Assembly (NCBI RefSeq): GCF_000264995.1
Contig: NW_006767434.1
Location: forward strand, 1,457,725 to 1,521,724
Reading direction: 5' to 3'
Source of the DNA: Punctularia strigosozonata HHB-11173 SS5
Taxonomy: Eukaryota; Basidiomycota; Agaricomycetes; Corticiales; Punctulariaceae
DNA length: 64,000 bases
In this document: positions 34,119-46,383 of the stretch, piece after piece
Layout of the letters: each line of letters opens with the position of its first letter
Numbering within the stretch: the stretch's first letter is position 1
Notes under the pieces: model-generated
The model's database searches: none
Seen by the model: only the letters and a program-made list of their open reading frames with translations
Told to the model about the DNA's origin: nothing
Program-made: the position numbers and the translations under genes

Positions 34119-35420
34119 ATGTTCCAAACTTCTTACCACCGGCCGGTTCGGTTCATTCCTCAAGAGATCCTAGATCACATCATCGAGAACATCAATAACG
34201 ACGACGCGTACAAGAACATGTCCCTTGTCTGCACGGCGACTCGTGCTCGATGCCAGAAACGACTTTTCGCCGACGTGTGCATCTCCGACAAGACGCAATG
34301 CGACAAGCTCCGAGACGTCTTCTTGGCCAATCCATGCCTAGCGACACACGTCAATTACCTCTACCTCGAGCAGGGGTGGCATAGCTCTGAGTCGGCGCGA
34401 TTCATTCTGGCGATGTGCCAAAACATCGAGATCCTCTCGATCAGCCAATGCAACAGCTTCGAGCAGATCGTTGTACCGGGGATGTGTTCGTCCTACTATC
34501 CCCGCCTCAAGCAACTCATGTTGATCCAGTGCATGATTAACACCTTCGACGAGCTTGCCGCCATACTTCTCCGCACCCCTGCGCTGGAGGAGCTGCAACT
34601 ACTGGCGACTTGGGTGCAGTACGCCGACTCGGAGCGTCCCGGCTGTACGGAAATCCCAGCCCCGCAGAACTTGTGGACGGGATCCTCATACCATCTGCGA
34701 AGCCTGATTCTTCAAGACCATGACCTAGAATCATTCCATCATTGCGCCCTCTTCTCCAACAGCATCCGCAGGGTGGAGAACCTCGACATGGCCGTTGTCG
34801 ATCGCTGCGACTACAATCTCCTCTGCGATCTGATGGCGCCGGAAAGGGGCGTCAACAAGTTGACCTTGGCGGCGGCAAAGCGCTCCGAAACTTGGGACCT
34901 GGAACGTGAGGGTTGCGAGCACCCCGAAGGTGAGACGGCGGCGGATCTCGCGTTTTATTCGTGCCGCATGCTCATGGAGACCCCTGCAGACATGTTCTCC
35001 GACTTCATGGCACGAACCGGCGGAGGCGCGCTGCAAACGCTCGTGTTAAAGGAGCGGGTGTTCGACAGCGTCCGAGAGAAGGAGCTGGATCCCGAGTTCG
35101 ACGGAAACTGGGCGAACCAACTCCTGTCATCGCTCAGGACGGACACGCTCGAGAAGATCATCTTTGTCATCGACTACAACGTGGAGGCGGAGCCATGGCG
35201 CGGCTTCGACTGGGCGGCGGCGGACGAGCTCGTGAGCTGCCCCGAGCGATTCCCTGCGTTGAAGACAGTCGCGGTCATTAACATAAACGAGGACGATCTC
35301 GATGATGACGAGGACATGGAGAACACCATCCACTACTTTTTGCTCGACATCGAGCAGAGGCTTCCTAAGGTCAACGAGCGGGGGGTCATCGCTTGGGACT
35401 ACGAAAAGGATGCTGTATAG
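34119..35420 (+). CDS. F-box-like protein, subfamily 1 (copy a)
   Basis: Probably two exons, 34119..34929 and 34990..35420 (413 aa); the 60-bp intron is stop-free, so an unspliced 433-aa frame also exists. The intron is accepted because paralogs at 47942 and 49716 have one at the same place (between ...EHPE and DMFSDF). The N-terminus RFIPQEILDHIIENI...YKNMSLVCTATRARCQKRLF fits an F-box-like helix trio. The rest looks like irregular leucine-rich strands (LEELQLLATW, LEKIIFVIDY) and contains the subfamily mark ARTGGGALQTLVLKE. F-box proteins recruit substrates to SCF ubiquitin ligases; the substrate is unknown. Confidence 0.8.
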   Translation: MFQTSYHRPVRFIPQEILDHIIENINNDDAYKNMSLVCTATRARCQKRLFADVCISDKTQCDKLRDVFLANPCLATHVNYLYLEQGWHSSESARFILAMCQNIEILSISQCNSFEQIVVPGMCSSYYPRLKQLMLIQCMINTFDELAAILLRTPALEELQLLATWVQYADSERPGCTEIPAPQNLWTGSSYHLRSLILQDHDLESFHHCALFSNSIRRVENLDMAVVDRCDYNLLCDLMAPERGVNKLTLAAAKRSETWDLEREGCEHPEGETAADLAFYSCRMLMETPADMFSDFMARTGGGALQTLVLKERVFDSVREKELDPEFDGNWANQLLSSLRTDTLEKIIFVIDYNVEAEPWRGFDWAAADELVSCPERFPALKTVAVININEDDLDDDEDMENTIHYFLLDIEQRLPKVNERGVIAWDYEKDAV

Positions 35421-35777
35421 GTGTAGGATGTGCGACCGGCCGCGTACCTTTTGCAAGTCTTTATCCGATACATTAATGGCTTAAAGAATAACGGAGACGC
35501 GGTGGGTGCTGTAATAACCTAATAGTATCTGAAAAACATCGCTATCTCCCATTGGACGCACCTTGTGGGCCCAGCGCGCCTGTTTTACGTAACAACGACC
35601 GCGCCCTTTGTCTAAACCTTTGACGATGTTGCAAAGAGAATCCATAACCCTTTGTTCGCCGTTTGCGGCATGCCACTGGACTATAAAGCACGCACGCAGA
35701 ATAACACAAAGGACTCGATACCGCCATCTCACGGCTAGCCTTCGCCACCCGTTTGCGTGCCCCTGCAACCGAGCAAC
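35421..35777. other. intergenic between two F-box-like genes
   Basis: 357 bp; holds the 3' UTR of copy a and the promoter of the next gene, nothing else seen. Confidence 0.4.
35682..35688 (+). promoter_or_regulatory. TATA box of F-box-like gene at 35778
   Basis: TATAAAG, 96 bp before the ATG. Confidence 0.5.
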
Positions 35778-37356
35778 ATGGCAGACGGTTCACTGGCAGA
35801 CGCCGATGACGCTCTCAGCATCGAGGAGACCGCCTCGCGATATGCTCCGGACGACAATCTGGATACGGACCAGGACGACTTGAACGCCAGCGACTCCGAG
35901 GCCGACTCCGACACCTCGTCGGCGTGCACCACCGATGAGGAACCATGCTTTTCACGTCAATTCCCTCGCGAGGTGCTCGATCTCATCATCGATGGATTGG
36001 ACCCATCCGTTTGGCCTTCCCGCACCGACCAGTGGTGGTCTTGTACGGTCGCGTTGGAAGACATGGCGCTCGTCAGCAAATTCACTCGACCCCGTAGCCA
36101 ATATCACCTCTTCCGGGATTTGTGTATCCCGAGCTTTGGGCACTTTGAAGTTCTTCGTGACATATTCCTTATGTCGCCCCAGCTGGCGCGCCACGTCCGA
36201 GCCGTATACATCTACGCGAAGCCTGACCCCAAATGCAATCCCGACGTCACGCGGTCTTCGATGGACACCTTGCCCTATCTTTTTGGGATGTTTCACGCCA
36301 TTGAGGAGCTGACAATACTGAGCTTCTCGAAAGACCGATATGAATATAGCGAAGGCGAGGACGATGACGACGGTGATGACGGCGAAGATGAGGCCAAGGA
36401 GCTTGAATACCGCTTTATGGAGTGCCTCTTCGATACGTCCTTTCCCAAGTTGCAGCGCCTAACATTCAGGAATTGCGTCCTCCAATCATATAACGACCTG
36501 GCCCGCATTCTGTCCCGCATGCCTTCATTGAAGGACTTGCGGATGTCCGGCTTCACGTGGGTTGATTACACCGCCTACAGCCCGCAATATATACCCGACC
36601 GGCACGAGCTGTGGGCTCAATCTTCCTATACGTTGCGGCGCTTGAAGCTTTGTGGAGATTTCGCCCTTGCTTCACTCGAGTACGTAGCATTGATTACGGG
36701 CAGTATCCACCAAATCGAGAGGTTGGATTGGTATGTCGACGATTCCTATGAACACGAGTTTCTCTGTGCTCTGTTGGCCAAGGAGAAGGGCCTCAAGCAT
36801 CTAACATTGACGATGGATCCGGAATGGGACGACTGTATGTGATCATGTCTCCGTTTAATCGCTCACGGTCGTAGTCTCTGATCTCAACGCTCCAGGGGAA
36901 TATGAAGACTACAGGACACACAGCGGTGGAGGTGTTCTGGAAGTGCTTCAGTTGAAGCAACGCAAATCACTACGTGATCACCAATCACCGAATGGAATCT
37001 GGGCAAACCGGTTTCTCGACGCGATCACAGCAGAGCGCATCGAGAAGGTTGTCCTCGTCATCAACTACAAGGAGAACGAGGTGCCCTGGTCAGGACTCGA
37101 TTGGGCGGAGGCAGACGCTCTGTTGAGCAGTTCGACGAGATATCCGGTCCTGAAGCAAGTCATGGTATGCGATGATTTCGTCGTGCCGGGCTTGGAACAC
37201 GATGATTTCCACAAAGCGGGCGTGGCGGAGGACCCGAAGGATATTCTGGACACCCTAACTGCCGATATATGGGACAGACTTCCAAAGCTCGCTGAGAGAA
37301 ACCTCCTTCGTGTTGGATCATCCAGCGAGTGGGACGATTGGGGCATTGCGAAGTAG
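35778..37356 (+). CDS. F-box-like protein, subfamily 2 (intact copy)
   Basis: Exons 35778..36834 and 36875..37356 (512 aa), joined in phase 1 by a 40-bp intron, the shortest in the window. An acidic Asp/Glu/Ser-rich leader of about 55 residues precedes the F-box-like block FSRQFPREVLDLIIDGL...EDMALVSKFTRPRSQYHLF. Then come leucine-rich stretches (FPKLQRLTFRNCVLQSYNDL, MPSLKDLRMSGFTWVDY) split by an acidic EDDDDGDDGEDEAKE insert. The C-terminal part carries GGGVLEVLQLKQR and IEKVVLVINYKENEVPW, also found in the broken paralog at 58469. Its likely role is that of an SCF substrate adaptor by family resemblance. Confidence 0.82.
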
Positions 37357-37626
37357 TGCTTGGATGCCGTAACCCTGTATGTACGAGTATGAGACGTCTT
37401 GGAAGTGCGATGAATGATAAGAAACGTCAGGCGTGTATGTTACGTGGCTATTTCCGAGTCCGTGCCGCAAGGGGAAGAAGCCAAGCGATGCAGTATTCAA
37501 CGTCGCGGTGCATCACGCATCCCACTATCAGAACGATGCTCCAACGCTGTAAGAACTCCGCTCCGACCGGGATGTAACGCGTGTTCAAATACGCTATTTG
37601 AGTTTTTCTCCCTCCTAGAAAAAAGG

Positions 37627-38676
37627 ATGCTCGACTCCGTGCGCTATGTCACCTCCAAGGACGGTATAAAAATCTGTACCTACTCCGCTGGTAATCCGTA
37701 CAAACCCGCGGTCGTTTTCATACCCGGATTCTGTTGCACGGCCCTCGCTTTTGTAAAGCAATTCGATGACTCTAACCTCCTCACGCACCTGCATGTAGTG
37801 CGTAAGCTCGTTAATGCATATATGCGAAACGCGCAATTTGACTCACTGTCAGTTTAGATCGCATACGACATCCGAGGCCAGGGCCGAAGTGACACGCCCG
37901 CGGAAGAGAGCGCGTACGTGTCGCAGCGCCATGCCGAGGACTTCAAGGCGGTCTACGACGCCTATAACTTGCACAAACCATTTGTATCGGGCTGGAGCCT
38001 CGGCGGTGAGCTTTCCCTGCCACCAGAATGCGAGGATATAGAAAGCTAACCTCAAGCCCCAAGCCATCGTCCCAACCGACATCGCGACCTACTATGGAGC
38101 TGACCTGATGGCCGGCGTGATCATCACTGGTGGTTTCCCGTATCGCAGCATGCACCCCGAGGTTGCACACCCAACCATCATGAGCATAGTGCCTGACCTA
38201 GTCAGCGACGATATCGCCGTGTTCTCCAAGGTGCGCAACTCCACTCAATCGGCTTATGGCGGTCCAATGACGACGGCCCAACGATGCAGGCTTGCGAGGT
38301 GTTCGTCGAGTCGTGTTTTGCGGAGCCTGCGCGTGATCTTCCGTACGACACCAAGCTCGCGTGGATAGGCGGTGTCACGGCAATGGTCCCCGCGGCGCGG
38401 CGACACATTATCATGCGCACCCAGGACGAGAGCGCGATTTTGACCACACGGAACACGCTTCCGTACCTCATCTTGCAGGGCGACAAGGACAATCACGTCG
38501 TTTGGGAGAACCTGCAAAGGTTCATGGAAGAGACGTTCGAGAGATCCGAGTTCGTGCTTCTGCGCAGCGCCGGGCATGCACCGTTCTTCGAGCAGCCGCA
38601 AGAGGTCAACCAAGCGATCCTCAACTTCGTAAGACGGATTATTGCTTCGGATTATGGCTATGAACGGGGTGTGTAA
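37627..38676 (+). CDS. Alpha/beta hydrolase
   Basis: Exons 37627..37794, 37858..38005, 38064..38230, 38290..38676 (289 aa). The fold signature is complete: PAVVFIPGFCCTALAF (oxyanion strand-loop), YDIRGQGRSDTP, the nucleophile elbow GWSLGA with Ser103 split by intron 2 just after it, then LPYLILQGDKDNHV (acid) and SAGHAPFFEQP (His). Length and layout match the non-haem peroxidase/epoxide-hydrolase-like hydrolases frequent in mushrooms. No signal peptide is visible. The substrate cannot be guessed. The first donor (gtagtg) is weaker than a nearby gtaagc, which would break the frame. Confidence 0.85.
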
Positions 38677-39549
38677 GCCGTAGTCGCAAATACTGTAGCC
38701 GTTGTGATAGCTACCTAGATCAACCCCATCGTAATAGTCTCTATGACGAGCTTCAACTCTTCCCAGCATAGATTCTCCGTCTTGGATGGACGAGATCTTT
38801 TCCTGACATAGCTCCTCCGTGTTGACCGGGCATTCGCAGCGGCCTTAGAGGGACATTGTCGTAATGTGATGCCTTGATAACACCCTTGACATACCTATCA
38901 ACGCCTAAGCGACTGAAAGGAAGTAGTGGCGAGTTCAATTTTTGGGCGACATGGCTGGTGGTAGGTGATCCGCGGGAGTTGCCTTTGACGGCCGACTTAG
39001 GCCGACTCGCACAACCTCGAGTCGTCTCCTCTCGTCATATTGTCTCGTCATTATTCTCCAATCCGCTACTGGGACCGTGCAGGGTAATACCATACCATAC
39101 CAATGTGCTTGCGCGCCTTCGATATCGTCTGTACCTCCAGATAGCTCGTACAGTGTCCAATTACTATGGCGAAATACGCTGCCATGGGGATTTGGTTCTC
39201 ATTCCTACCGACCCGTGCAGTAAAATCCCGTGCACCAGAGGAAGGCCTCGCTTAGAAATCCGAACCATGGATTGGTTTTGCGTCCGTGACGTCGAGGCCT
39301 GATGAAGACGAGGCGACGGCTATCATCGTATATGTAGGAGGCAGGGCTAGCAAGCAACCCCATCCCCTTCGAGTCGACCGGGTCGGAGTCGCTGTCCTCG
39401 CGCGCTCGCTATTACCTGTCCCTTGAGTTAGATCCCTCTCTCTCTCGATTAGGAAGCATGCGTTTGGTTCTGACTTATATCGGGCTTTTACTTATGCTTC
39501 TTCAGCACGCGGCTCACGCCAGGAGACATCATACGCGTGTCGATCGAGC
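38677..39549. other. intergenic, nothing recognised
   Basis: 873 bp between the hydrolase and the next TPR-CHAT gene. A plus ORF of 142 codons (38874..39302) shows no motif. TATATC at 39476 might serve as a TATA element for the next gene. Confidence 0.4.
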
Positions 39550-42500
39550 ATGGTTCGCAAATGCGATCAACATCTCCATGGGGCTGTTGAAGGTTCGTAG
39601 TATAACTCAGTTGCTTCGATTGCATTTATAATACTGATTGGCTCTCTACTAGGAACGTCTCTTGCCACAGCCCGAAAATTCGTACCGCGTATTATCGACC
39701 CACCAGTGCCTTCCGCGATCCCGTCCTGCATATCGTGGACACCATCGCCGGGGCCCCTACTTCCGCCTGGTGTCGCTTCTCGATCACACCGACCAAGCTA
39801 CCAAGTTGACCTGATTCGAACCCAGGCAGAACGTCCCTTAGATGCAGGGGCTCGTTATCACATCGAGCGATACATCGGTAAACCTTCCCGTCCCTTTCCG
39901 CCTCTATACAGCGCTGTTTGTGCCGCTTTGACTGTGGATCCCGATGATACGACCCTTGGAAACGGGCCGGGTCATGCGTCCGAGCCAGCAGCATGGCACC
40001 TCGACCTGTCCATTCATTCGTATCGGAAAGCCGTAGCGCTCTTTGCCCATCACGACGATGACCGGCTCTACTCTCTTGCGAACCTAGGCAATTCCTTGCA
40101 CCATAGGTACCGATTATCGAAGAACGTGGATGATGCAGAAGAAGCTGTAAGGGTTTTTCATATCGCCTTCGAAGAATGTCCCGAGGGGCACGACTTGAGG
40201 CCATACATCATCAATTCCCTTGACTGCACCTTCCTCGACATATGTCATTGGATGTTACACATGTTCCACCACCAGCCAGCCAAGAACATTGACTTCTTGA
40301 ACGAAGCCACTGTTCTTGCCAGGGAGGCGTTGCGCGTCTTCTCCTATATCGATAGCGGGGGACGCTTAAGGTGGCTTTTGCGGCTGGCTCACATGCGCCA
40401 GACCATGTTCAGCCATACGGGCGACCCCAATATCATTGATCAGGCGATGCGCCTCAGCACGGAAGCGTTGACCTTGACGCCACCAGGACACCCTCGACGA
40501 GCGGACGCGCTGACGACAATGGCGAGCATCATGTGTCTTCAGTTTGACCATTTGGACCGTCCTCCGACGCTTGAAGACTTACAGCCTGTGGATCACGCGG
40601 CACGACTACTGGAAGAAGTGCTCAGGCATCGTCCAGAAGGGCACAAAAGTCGAGGAGATGCGCTTACATTCCTTGCTGTCGTCGCAAAACATCGGTTGGA
40701 CATCGTGTCCACTGGCGCCCAGGATCGAAGGGAGTTGTTGTCCATTCGGAAAGAAGCTCTAGAGGCTTGCCCTCCTGGCCATATGCAGCGGCATCAAGCT
40801 CTTTACTGTCTTGCGCTGGACATCGTTGAGCCCTCGTCTTTCACGCCTACGGAAGAGGATCTGGAGCTTGCCATGCGATGTTCGATGGAAGCAATGGCCA
40901 TTATGCAAGACGGTCATCCTGCCCGGTTCATGGCACACTACTGCTTGTCGTGCCTCTACCTCCGTCGTGGTGACTACACGACTTCTATAGCTCACCTTAT
41001 TGCCATGATCGATGATAGTTTGGGCAACGTCAAAGATCGGGTGGCATGCTCTATGCCGGTGATTTCCGAGTTGCAGAAGCGGTTTATGTCGCCGGATGCT
41101 GACGTTCAGCACGAGGCCGTCGACGCTTTGTTAGAGGTTTACAGTCGCGTGCTACGCCTACCACCCCGGATGGCCTTTAGGGCCGCCAGCATTCAGACTC
41201 GACTGCGACAGGTTACAACCTGGGAAACCTTAGCTCGCGATGCGGCGGTCACTGCGCTCAGCGTCGGGCGCCCGGAGTTGGCCATCGAATATCTGGAACA
41301 AGGGCGAGCGAGCTTCTGGAAACAGAGCTTGCACCTCCGCGAGGACTTCGATCAACTGCCTGAGGGTATGTCTCGAGACCTGTTACAACTTTCGCGAGCG
41401 CTCGAGGAAGGAAGTTTTCGACATGACCAACCTGAATTTGCCCGTCAATGCCTCAGCGAGAAATTCGATACGCTCGTCATGGAGGCTCGCAGATTACCGG
41501 GCATGGATCGCTTCCTCATGGGTTATTCCTTTGAAGAGCTAGCTCGGACGGCGGAGACGTCTCGAGCGCACGTCATCATGTTGGTACCGGGAGCCCGCGA
41601 CGGATGTCACGCGATCGTCATCGGACAAGACCGTTCCTGCAAGTGGGTCCCTTTACCAGGCATCACCGCCCAAGAACTGGGCAAGCACGCTGTAAGCTTC
41701 AAACAAGCGAACATATCCTATAGGAAAGAGCTGCGACAACGTGATCGACCGTTCAATGTACGTTTGATGGTGAAGAAGAAGGCCAAGAAACCGCGTGAAG
41801 GCGGTAACATTGTTTTGACGCAGCTTTGGAACGCAGTGGTACAACCGATTGTAGCTGCCCTCGGTCTGGTGGTAAGTGCCCTTCCGGCTGTGTGAGGTTC
41901 TGACTTACTGAAGATATGCTTTCAGAGGGCTGCGGGGCGAGATCGCCCACGAGTTATGTGGATACCTACAGGGGTATTCGCATTCGTTCCTGTTCACGCT
42001 GCCGGGCTTTACGGGGAGGATAAGGCCGAATCTTGCGCCGACTACTTGGTATCCTCCTACGCTCCGACTTTGAGTAGCCTTCGGACCGCGCAGAAGAAGC
42101 TGAAGCCAATCCCGCGCGATACGACGAAGATTCTGTTGGCTGCTGCGCCCTCGCCATACGACCCTGAATGGCAGCCTCTGCCATACACGGCGCACGAACT
42201 ATCCGAGATCAATTCGGTGGTACCTCGTGACGCGTTCATCTGCCTGCCGCTCGAGGACGACGCTAGCAACGGAGGCGAGTGCGGCGCACGCGTCCGGACC
42301 GTATTGGAGGAGCTCCCGAACGCGACCATCCTCCACTTGGCTTGCCACGGATATCAGGATTCCAAGAACCCCCTGGCCAGCGGTTTCCTGCTGCGCGACG
42401 AGATGCTGACCATCGCCAAGCTGATGCCGACTTCGCTTCCGAACGCCTTCCTAGCCTTCCTCAGCGCGTGCGAGACCGCAAAGGGCGACGCCAGCCGTCC

Positions 42501-42807
42501 TGATCAGGCTGTCCACCTTGCAGCGGCGATGTTGTTCACCGGGTTCAAGAGCGTGATAGCCACTCTATGGTAAGTCGTGATCAGGATAACGAGTGGTTCC
42601 TGCAGCTCACGTCTCTGATCAAGGTCCATGGGAGACGTGGACGGACCACTGGTAGCGCGGACGGTCTATGAAGAGCTGTTCCGGGGAGACTCAGAGTTTC
42701 TCGATCCCCATATCGTCCCATATGCTCTCGATGCTGCAGTGCAGAAGCTGCGAGAAATCGATCCCACCCCTAGTCGATGGGCACCTTACATCCATATTGG
42801 ATGTTGA
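39550..42807 (+). CDS. TPR-CHAT protein (caspase/separase-like), copy 2
   Basis: Exons 39550..39592, 39653..41871, 41926..42569, 42624..42807; 3090 nt, 1029 aa. Introns fall at the same positions and phases as in the 30547 copy; exons 3 and 4 have identical lengths (644 and 184 nt). The start is MVRKCDQHLH at 39550: only this frame joins in phase 1 with exon 2. TPR-type repeats (NLGNSLHHRYRLSKNVDDAE) are followed by the CHAT domain with His895 (LHLACHGYQD) and Cys936 (FLSACETAKGD). The CHAT half is much closer to copy 1 than the first 100 residues are. Unlike copy 1, intron 2 here contains a stop if retained. Both catalytic residues are present, so it could be active. Confidence 0.9.
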
Positions 42808-43212
42808 AGAATGAAACATGTACCACGTTGTGGATCGGTAACTTGCCGCACGAACGACGTGATATATGAACCGCATCCACTGGCGATATTCACCTGACCG
42901 AGAACAGCGATTTGCCCTGCTCGTTCAAGATCGAGCGTCGGTATCGAACGATTTTGTTTAATGACTATGTTATCCTCCTTCTCGTTAATCATACACATAG
43001 TCTACGTATGTATATCGGTTTCATATTTTGACTTGTTTTTGTCCGTAGGGTATGATGAGGAATATGTAAAGATGCTTGGAGTTGCAGACGAGTGTCACCA
43101 ACGAGATTCTGGGGAGACGCAGTAAGAGACGAAAAATCACGGAAAATGTTGCTTCGAGTTGTCTCCCGCGGTCGACAACGCTTGGTAGGCCAAGGCCAGG
43201 ACCTCAAGGAGC
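42808..43212. other. intergenic between converging genes
   Basis: 3' UTRs of TPR-CHAT copy 2 (plus) and the LRR-like gene (minus); AT-rich around 42950-43060. Confidence 0.4.
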
Positions 43213-44655
43213 TCAGGACCGGCGGAGCACCTCGAATTCTTGGGCGACGGCGCGCACCCACTCTGATTGGTCCGCGCCATCGTCTATCTCGAGAGCATGA
43301 TAGCCCCGGTCGACGGGCAACGAATCGTGGAGGACACGAGCCACCTGAGGCGCATTCCAGTAGGTGCCTTGGGACACCCCGAGGTCCAAGGTCCGCAAGA
43401 TTCCCCAGCTGTGCAGCGCGGCAGTGACTGGCGCGTTAGGGTCGATACGCAATCCGAGGTGCCGGAGGGATGGGCACCGCGCAAGCGCGATCATGACGGC
43501 GTTGAGCGTTGGCAGCTTGTCGAACACCAGACCCAAAGCATTGCGCCCCAGCGGGTTCAGCTCGAGGTGACGGAGTGAAGGCCATGCTCGAACCATCTCT
43601 TCGAACTCTTCGTCTGATAGGGACAGGGGTTCGGAGGGGTAGCGTAGCGAGAATGCCACGAGGGGGAGGGGGTAAAGGGGCTGGAGCAGCAGTCCGGCGA
43701 CCTGCTCGTGCACGCGCATGTCCTTGATGAAGATGTGGACGCGGCGTAGGGCGCGACACGCCAAGGCCATGGCGCGGAGTGCGCCCACGATGCGCTCGTC
43801 GAACGCGGCGAGCAGAGGGACTTCCAACCGCAGCTCCTCGAGGTTGGGTCTTGTAGCTCGGACGATCTCCGTCGCTTCCTCAATCGGTGCGCTGATATGG
43901 AGGCGCTTGAGCATGGGGAAGACGTTCGGCCTGCCCCATCTTCCGCGCCACGACGTGGCGGCTTGAACTATGTTGGTCCTCGCGGAGAGTCTGAGTTCCT
44001 CCAGGGCCGGCAATGCGGCAATCGCGTCCCAGACTTCGTCGGACCCCGCGACGAAGTCGAGCGAGAGGTGCAGGAATTTCAAGCAGTTGGGGAAGGGATT
44101 CCGGGGTCTAAATATGTTCGCCAGTGCCCCACATGCCTCCACGAACTCGTGGTCGAGAACGGCATGCGAGTCCCAGATGAGGGTGAAGGAGTTGATGGCA
44201 GGGCCAACGAACGGCCGCGGAAGGATGATGGCAAAGAGAAGATCGGCGAGGGCATGGTGGTCCACGCCCGCACGGAGGATTATGTCCAAAGTCGCGAGAG
44301 CGGCGGAAAGCCATTGGGCGACGACGTGCACGCCCAGTGAAGAGAGGCAGCGAGCACGGAGCGTCGTGGCGTTGGGGAAGAGAGGTTGGGTGGGATGGAG
44401 TGCAATCCAGTTGTTCGTGCGTTCGACCAAGGCCGATGTAACTTGCGCATTATCGGTTTCCATCCAGTTGATGGAATCGGCACGAGTGCCAAACTCCTCC
44501 AGATCACCGTTCTGTACAGTCTAAGGGCATGTTAGAACTCGGGGGAGGTCTGCACACAATAAGCCACACTGTGCAGGACTTACGGGTGCGAGTCCGCGGA
44601 AGTTGTCGTCTGGGCCTCGCAGCGGTTCCTGCTGCCCATAGCCGTTTGCATTCAT
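43213..44655 (-). CDS. LRR-like protein (F-box-family type)
   Basis: Exons 44655..44584 and 44520..43213 joined in phase 0 (459 aa). The protein opens MNANGYGQQEPLRGPDDNFR and lacks a clear F-box, then shows a string of leucine-rich elements: FPNCLKFLHLSLDFV, LPALEELRLSARTN, FPMLKRLHISAPIEEA, RPNLEELRLEVPLL, WPSLRHLELNPLGRN and CPSLRHLGLRIDPN. This is the usual C-terminal scaffold of mushroom F-box/LRR proteins, so it may be such a protein with a diverged or lost F-box. The 5' exon is chosen because it gives the only in-frame ATG after a good donor/acceptor pair. Confidence 0.7.
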
Positions 44656-44753
44656 GTTCTTGGGTGCAATATGAGGTCGATAGAGGAGTTTGGGGGAGTA
44701 GAGAGTATAGATGATTGTTGAGTTGTGGAAAGGGGCGAAACGCGTTATAGCAC

Positions 44754-45380
44754 CTAACGCATAATAGCACGTCCATGAATCGCGGTCACGCGGCGCGGAC
44801 GTGCCGATTCAATGACCATGTAATGACGGAACGCCCTCATCAGTGCGAATGTCTCAGTCGGATGCTGGACGAGGCTGTGTGCTGGGTTTTGGCCACCGGC
44901 TGGAGGGCCAGGTCGTGGTGGAGGGTGAAAGGGGGCAGGTAAAACTGGGTGGACCACCTTATCAGGGTATATGGCGGGGTCGACCCACGAGGGAAGCTGT
45001 CGAAATGGAAGCCGAGTACGTCCTCTTGAGGTATAGTCCGCCATCAGCGATCAGGATGAGAACGGACTGCAGTCCCGGACAGGCAACGCGCCCACCGTCC
45101 AGCGCTCAAGGATCGAGAATCGATGGTGACCGGAGACTGCAAAAGGCATTCAAAACTGGCAGGGCCGAGTAGGGACAGTACTTGAGCTATCGATGGCCAG
45201 GAGCGAGCTGAGACTGACCGCGGGTTTGTGGGGCCAGCTTTGCGTGCCTTTGGTGACCACCGCCTTTCGACAGCATTCCCACATGATCGAGGCACCATAT
45301 CGCAGACAAGAGACAAGAGCAGCCGAGATGACGCCCGCGAGGTATGCGAGATGGCTTGCCAGGTCAATGGACGACAAGGA
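44754..45380 (-). CDS. possible hypothetical protein with hydrophobic segment
   Basis: Two open minus-strand stretches may be exons of one gene: around 45377..45150 (ASHLAYLAGVISAALVSCLR, a likely membrane helix) and 45044..44754 (ending FRHYMVIESARPRRVTAIHG). The link between them and the start, perhaps upstream near 45830, are not resolved. Not recognised as a known family. Confidence 0.25.
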
Positions 45381-46383
45381 GAGGCTGGAGGAGGTCGGTA
45401 TACACTCGGAAGATCTCAGAGATATAGACCAATCTTCGACAATACGAGTTCAGAGACGGAGCACCTGAGAATCCCAGACCCATAGATAGCAAGTAATTGT
45501 TCGTGAGCATACAATAGCATGCTGTTGTGTTTGGCTCGGTGTGGGATTGAGGACAAGTCGTCACGGAGAAAGGGGGAAACGGAGCCTGCCGGAATGATAG
45601 CCGGCGGACCTGAGTAGCCGGAGCCGACGGCTTCTCCAATGAGTGGCTGTGATCCTTCTCCAAGAAGATGCCGACGCAGAGGGCCTGAAATGGATAGTGT
45701 GTACTCCGGAGGTGTTGTGAAGATACGGCCAAAGTTTGTTGAGAGTTTGAAGCCACAGAAGAGCTAGGAATTTTTATAAGGACGAGTATTGGGGGATCGG
45801 GATATCGAGCCCGATGAGCATTGAAGCCAAGTTGACGAAGGCGGGGTACAGGCCGAGAGGCAAAAGAAGAAAAAAACGGGCGAGGAAGGTGAGGGACAAG
45901 AGTGAAAGTGAATCGCCTCCCGCAAGTTGCGTTTATATAACTCAGCGCCTCATGTGACCCGCATCATGGCGCGCCAGAGTCCGAAGATCAACGACATCCA
46001 CCTGAGACAAAAAACCATTCCATATCTAACTCCTATTGGTTTACCGAGACAAGGATTTCTAAGCCACGACTGTCCCCCCCTACGCACGTCCACCGGTCAC
46101 TACTTTCATTTTTTCATCGACTAGTCGTCCGATCTTCGGCCGGTTCCAGCACAAACCAGGTGGCAGCAGGATTTCGAACACTTGTCGCGGACATTCCGAC
46201 GTCGAACGCGTCAAACGCTCAGAAAGTCAGGTCATGCAAGACACAGGAGAGACGCAGTTCTCGAAGGTCATGCGGTACCCCACTCTTTTCCTGAACGCTG
46301 GGAAAGGATATAAGTGATGATGTTCCTGCAGGACAAAAGCCACGCACACCCATGGTACCGCGCCGCCGCGTACCATGGTCATG

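Noticed and set aside
39468-39592. Signal-peptide-like start (MRLVLTYIGLLLMLLQHAAH) before TPR-CHAT copy 2
   Set aside because: This frame reaches the intron in phase 0, but exon 2 needs phase 1, as in both paralogs; the frame starting at 39550 fits.
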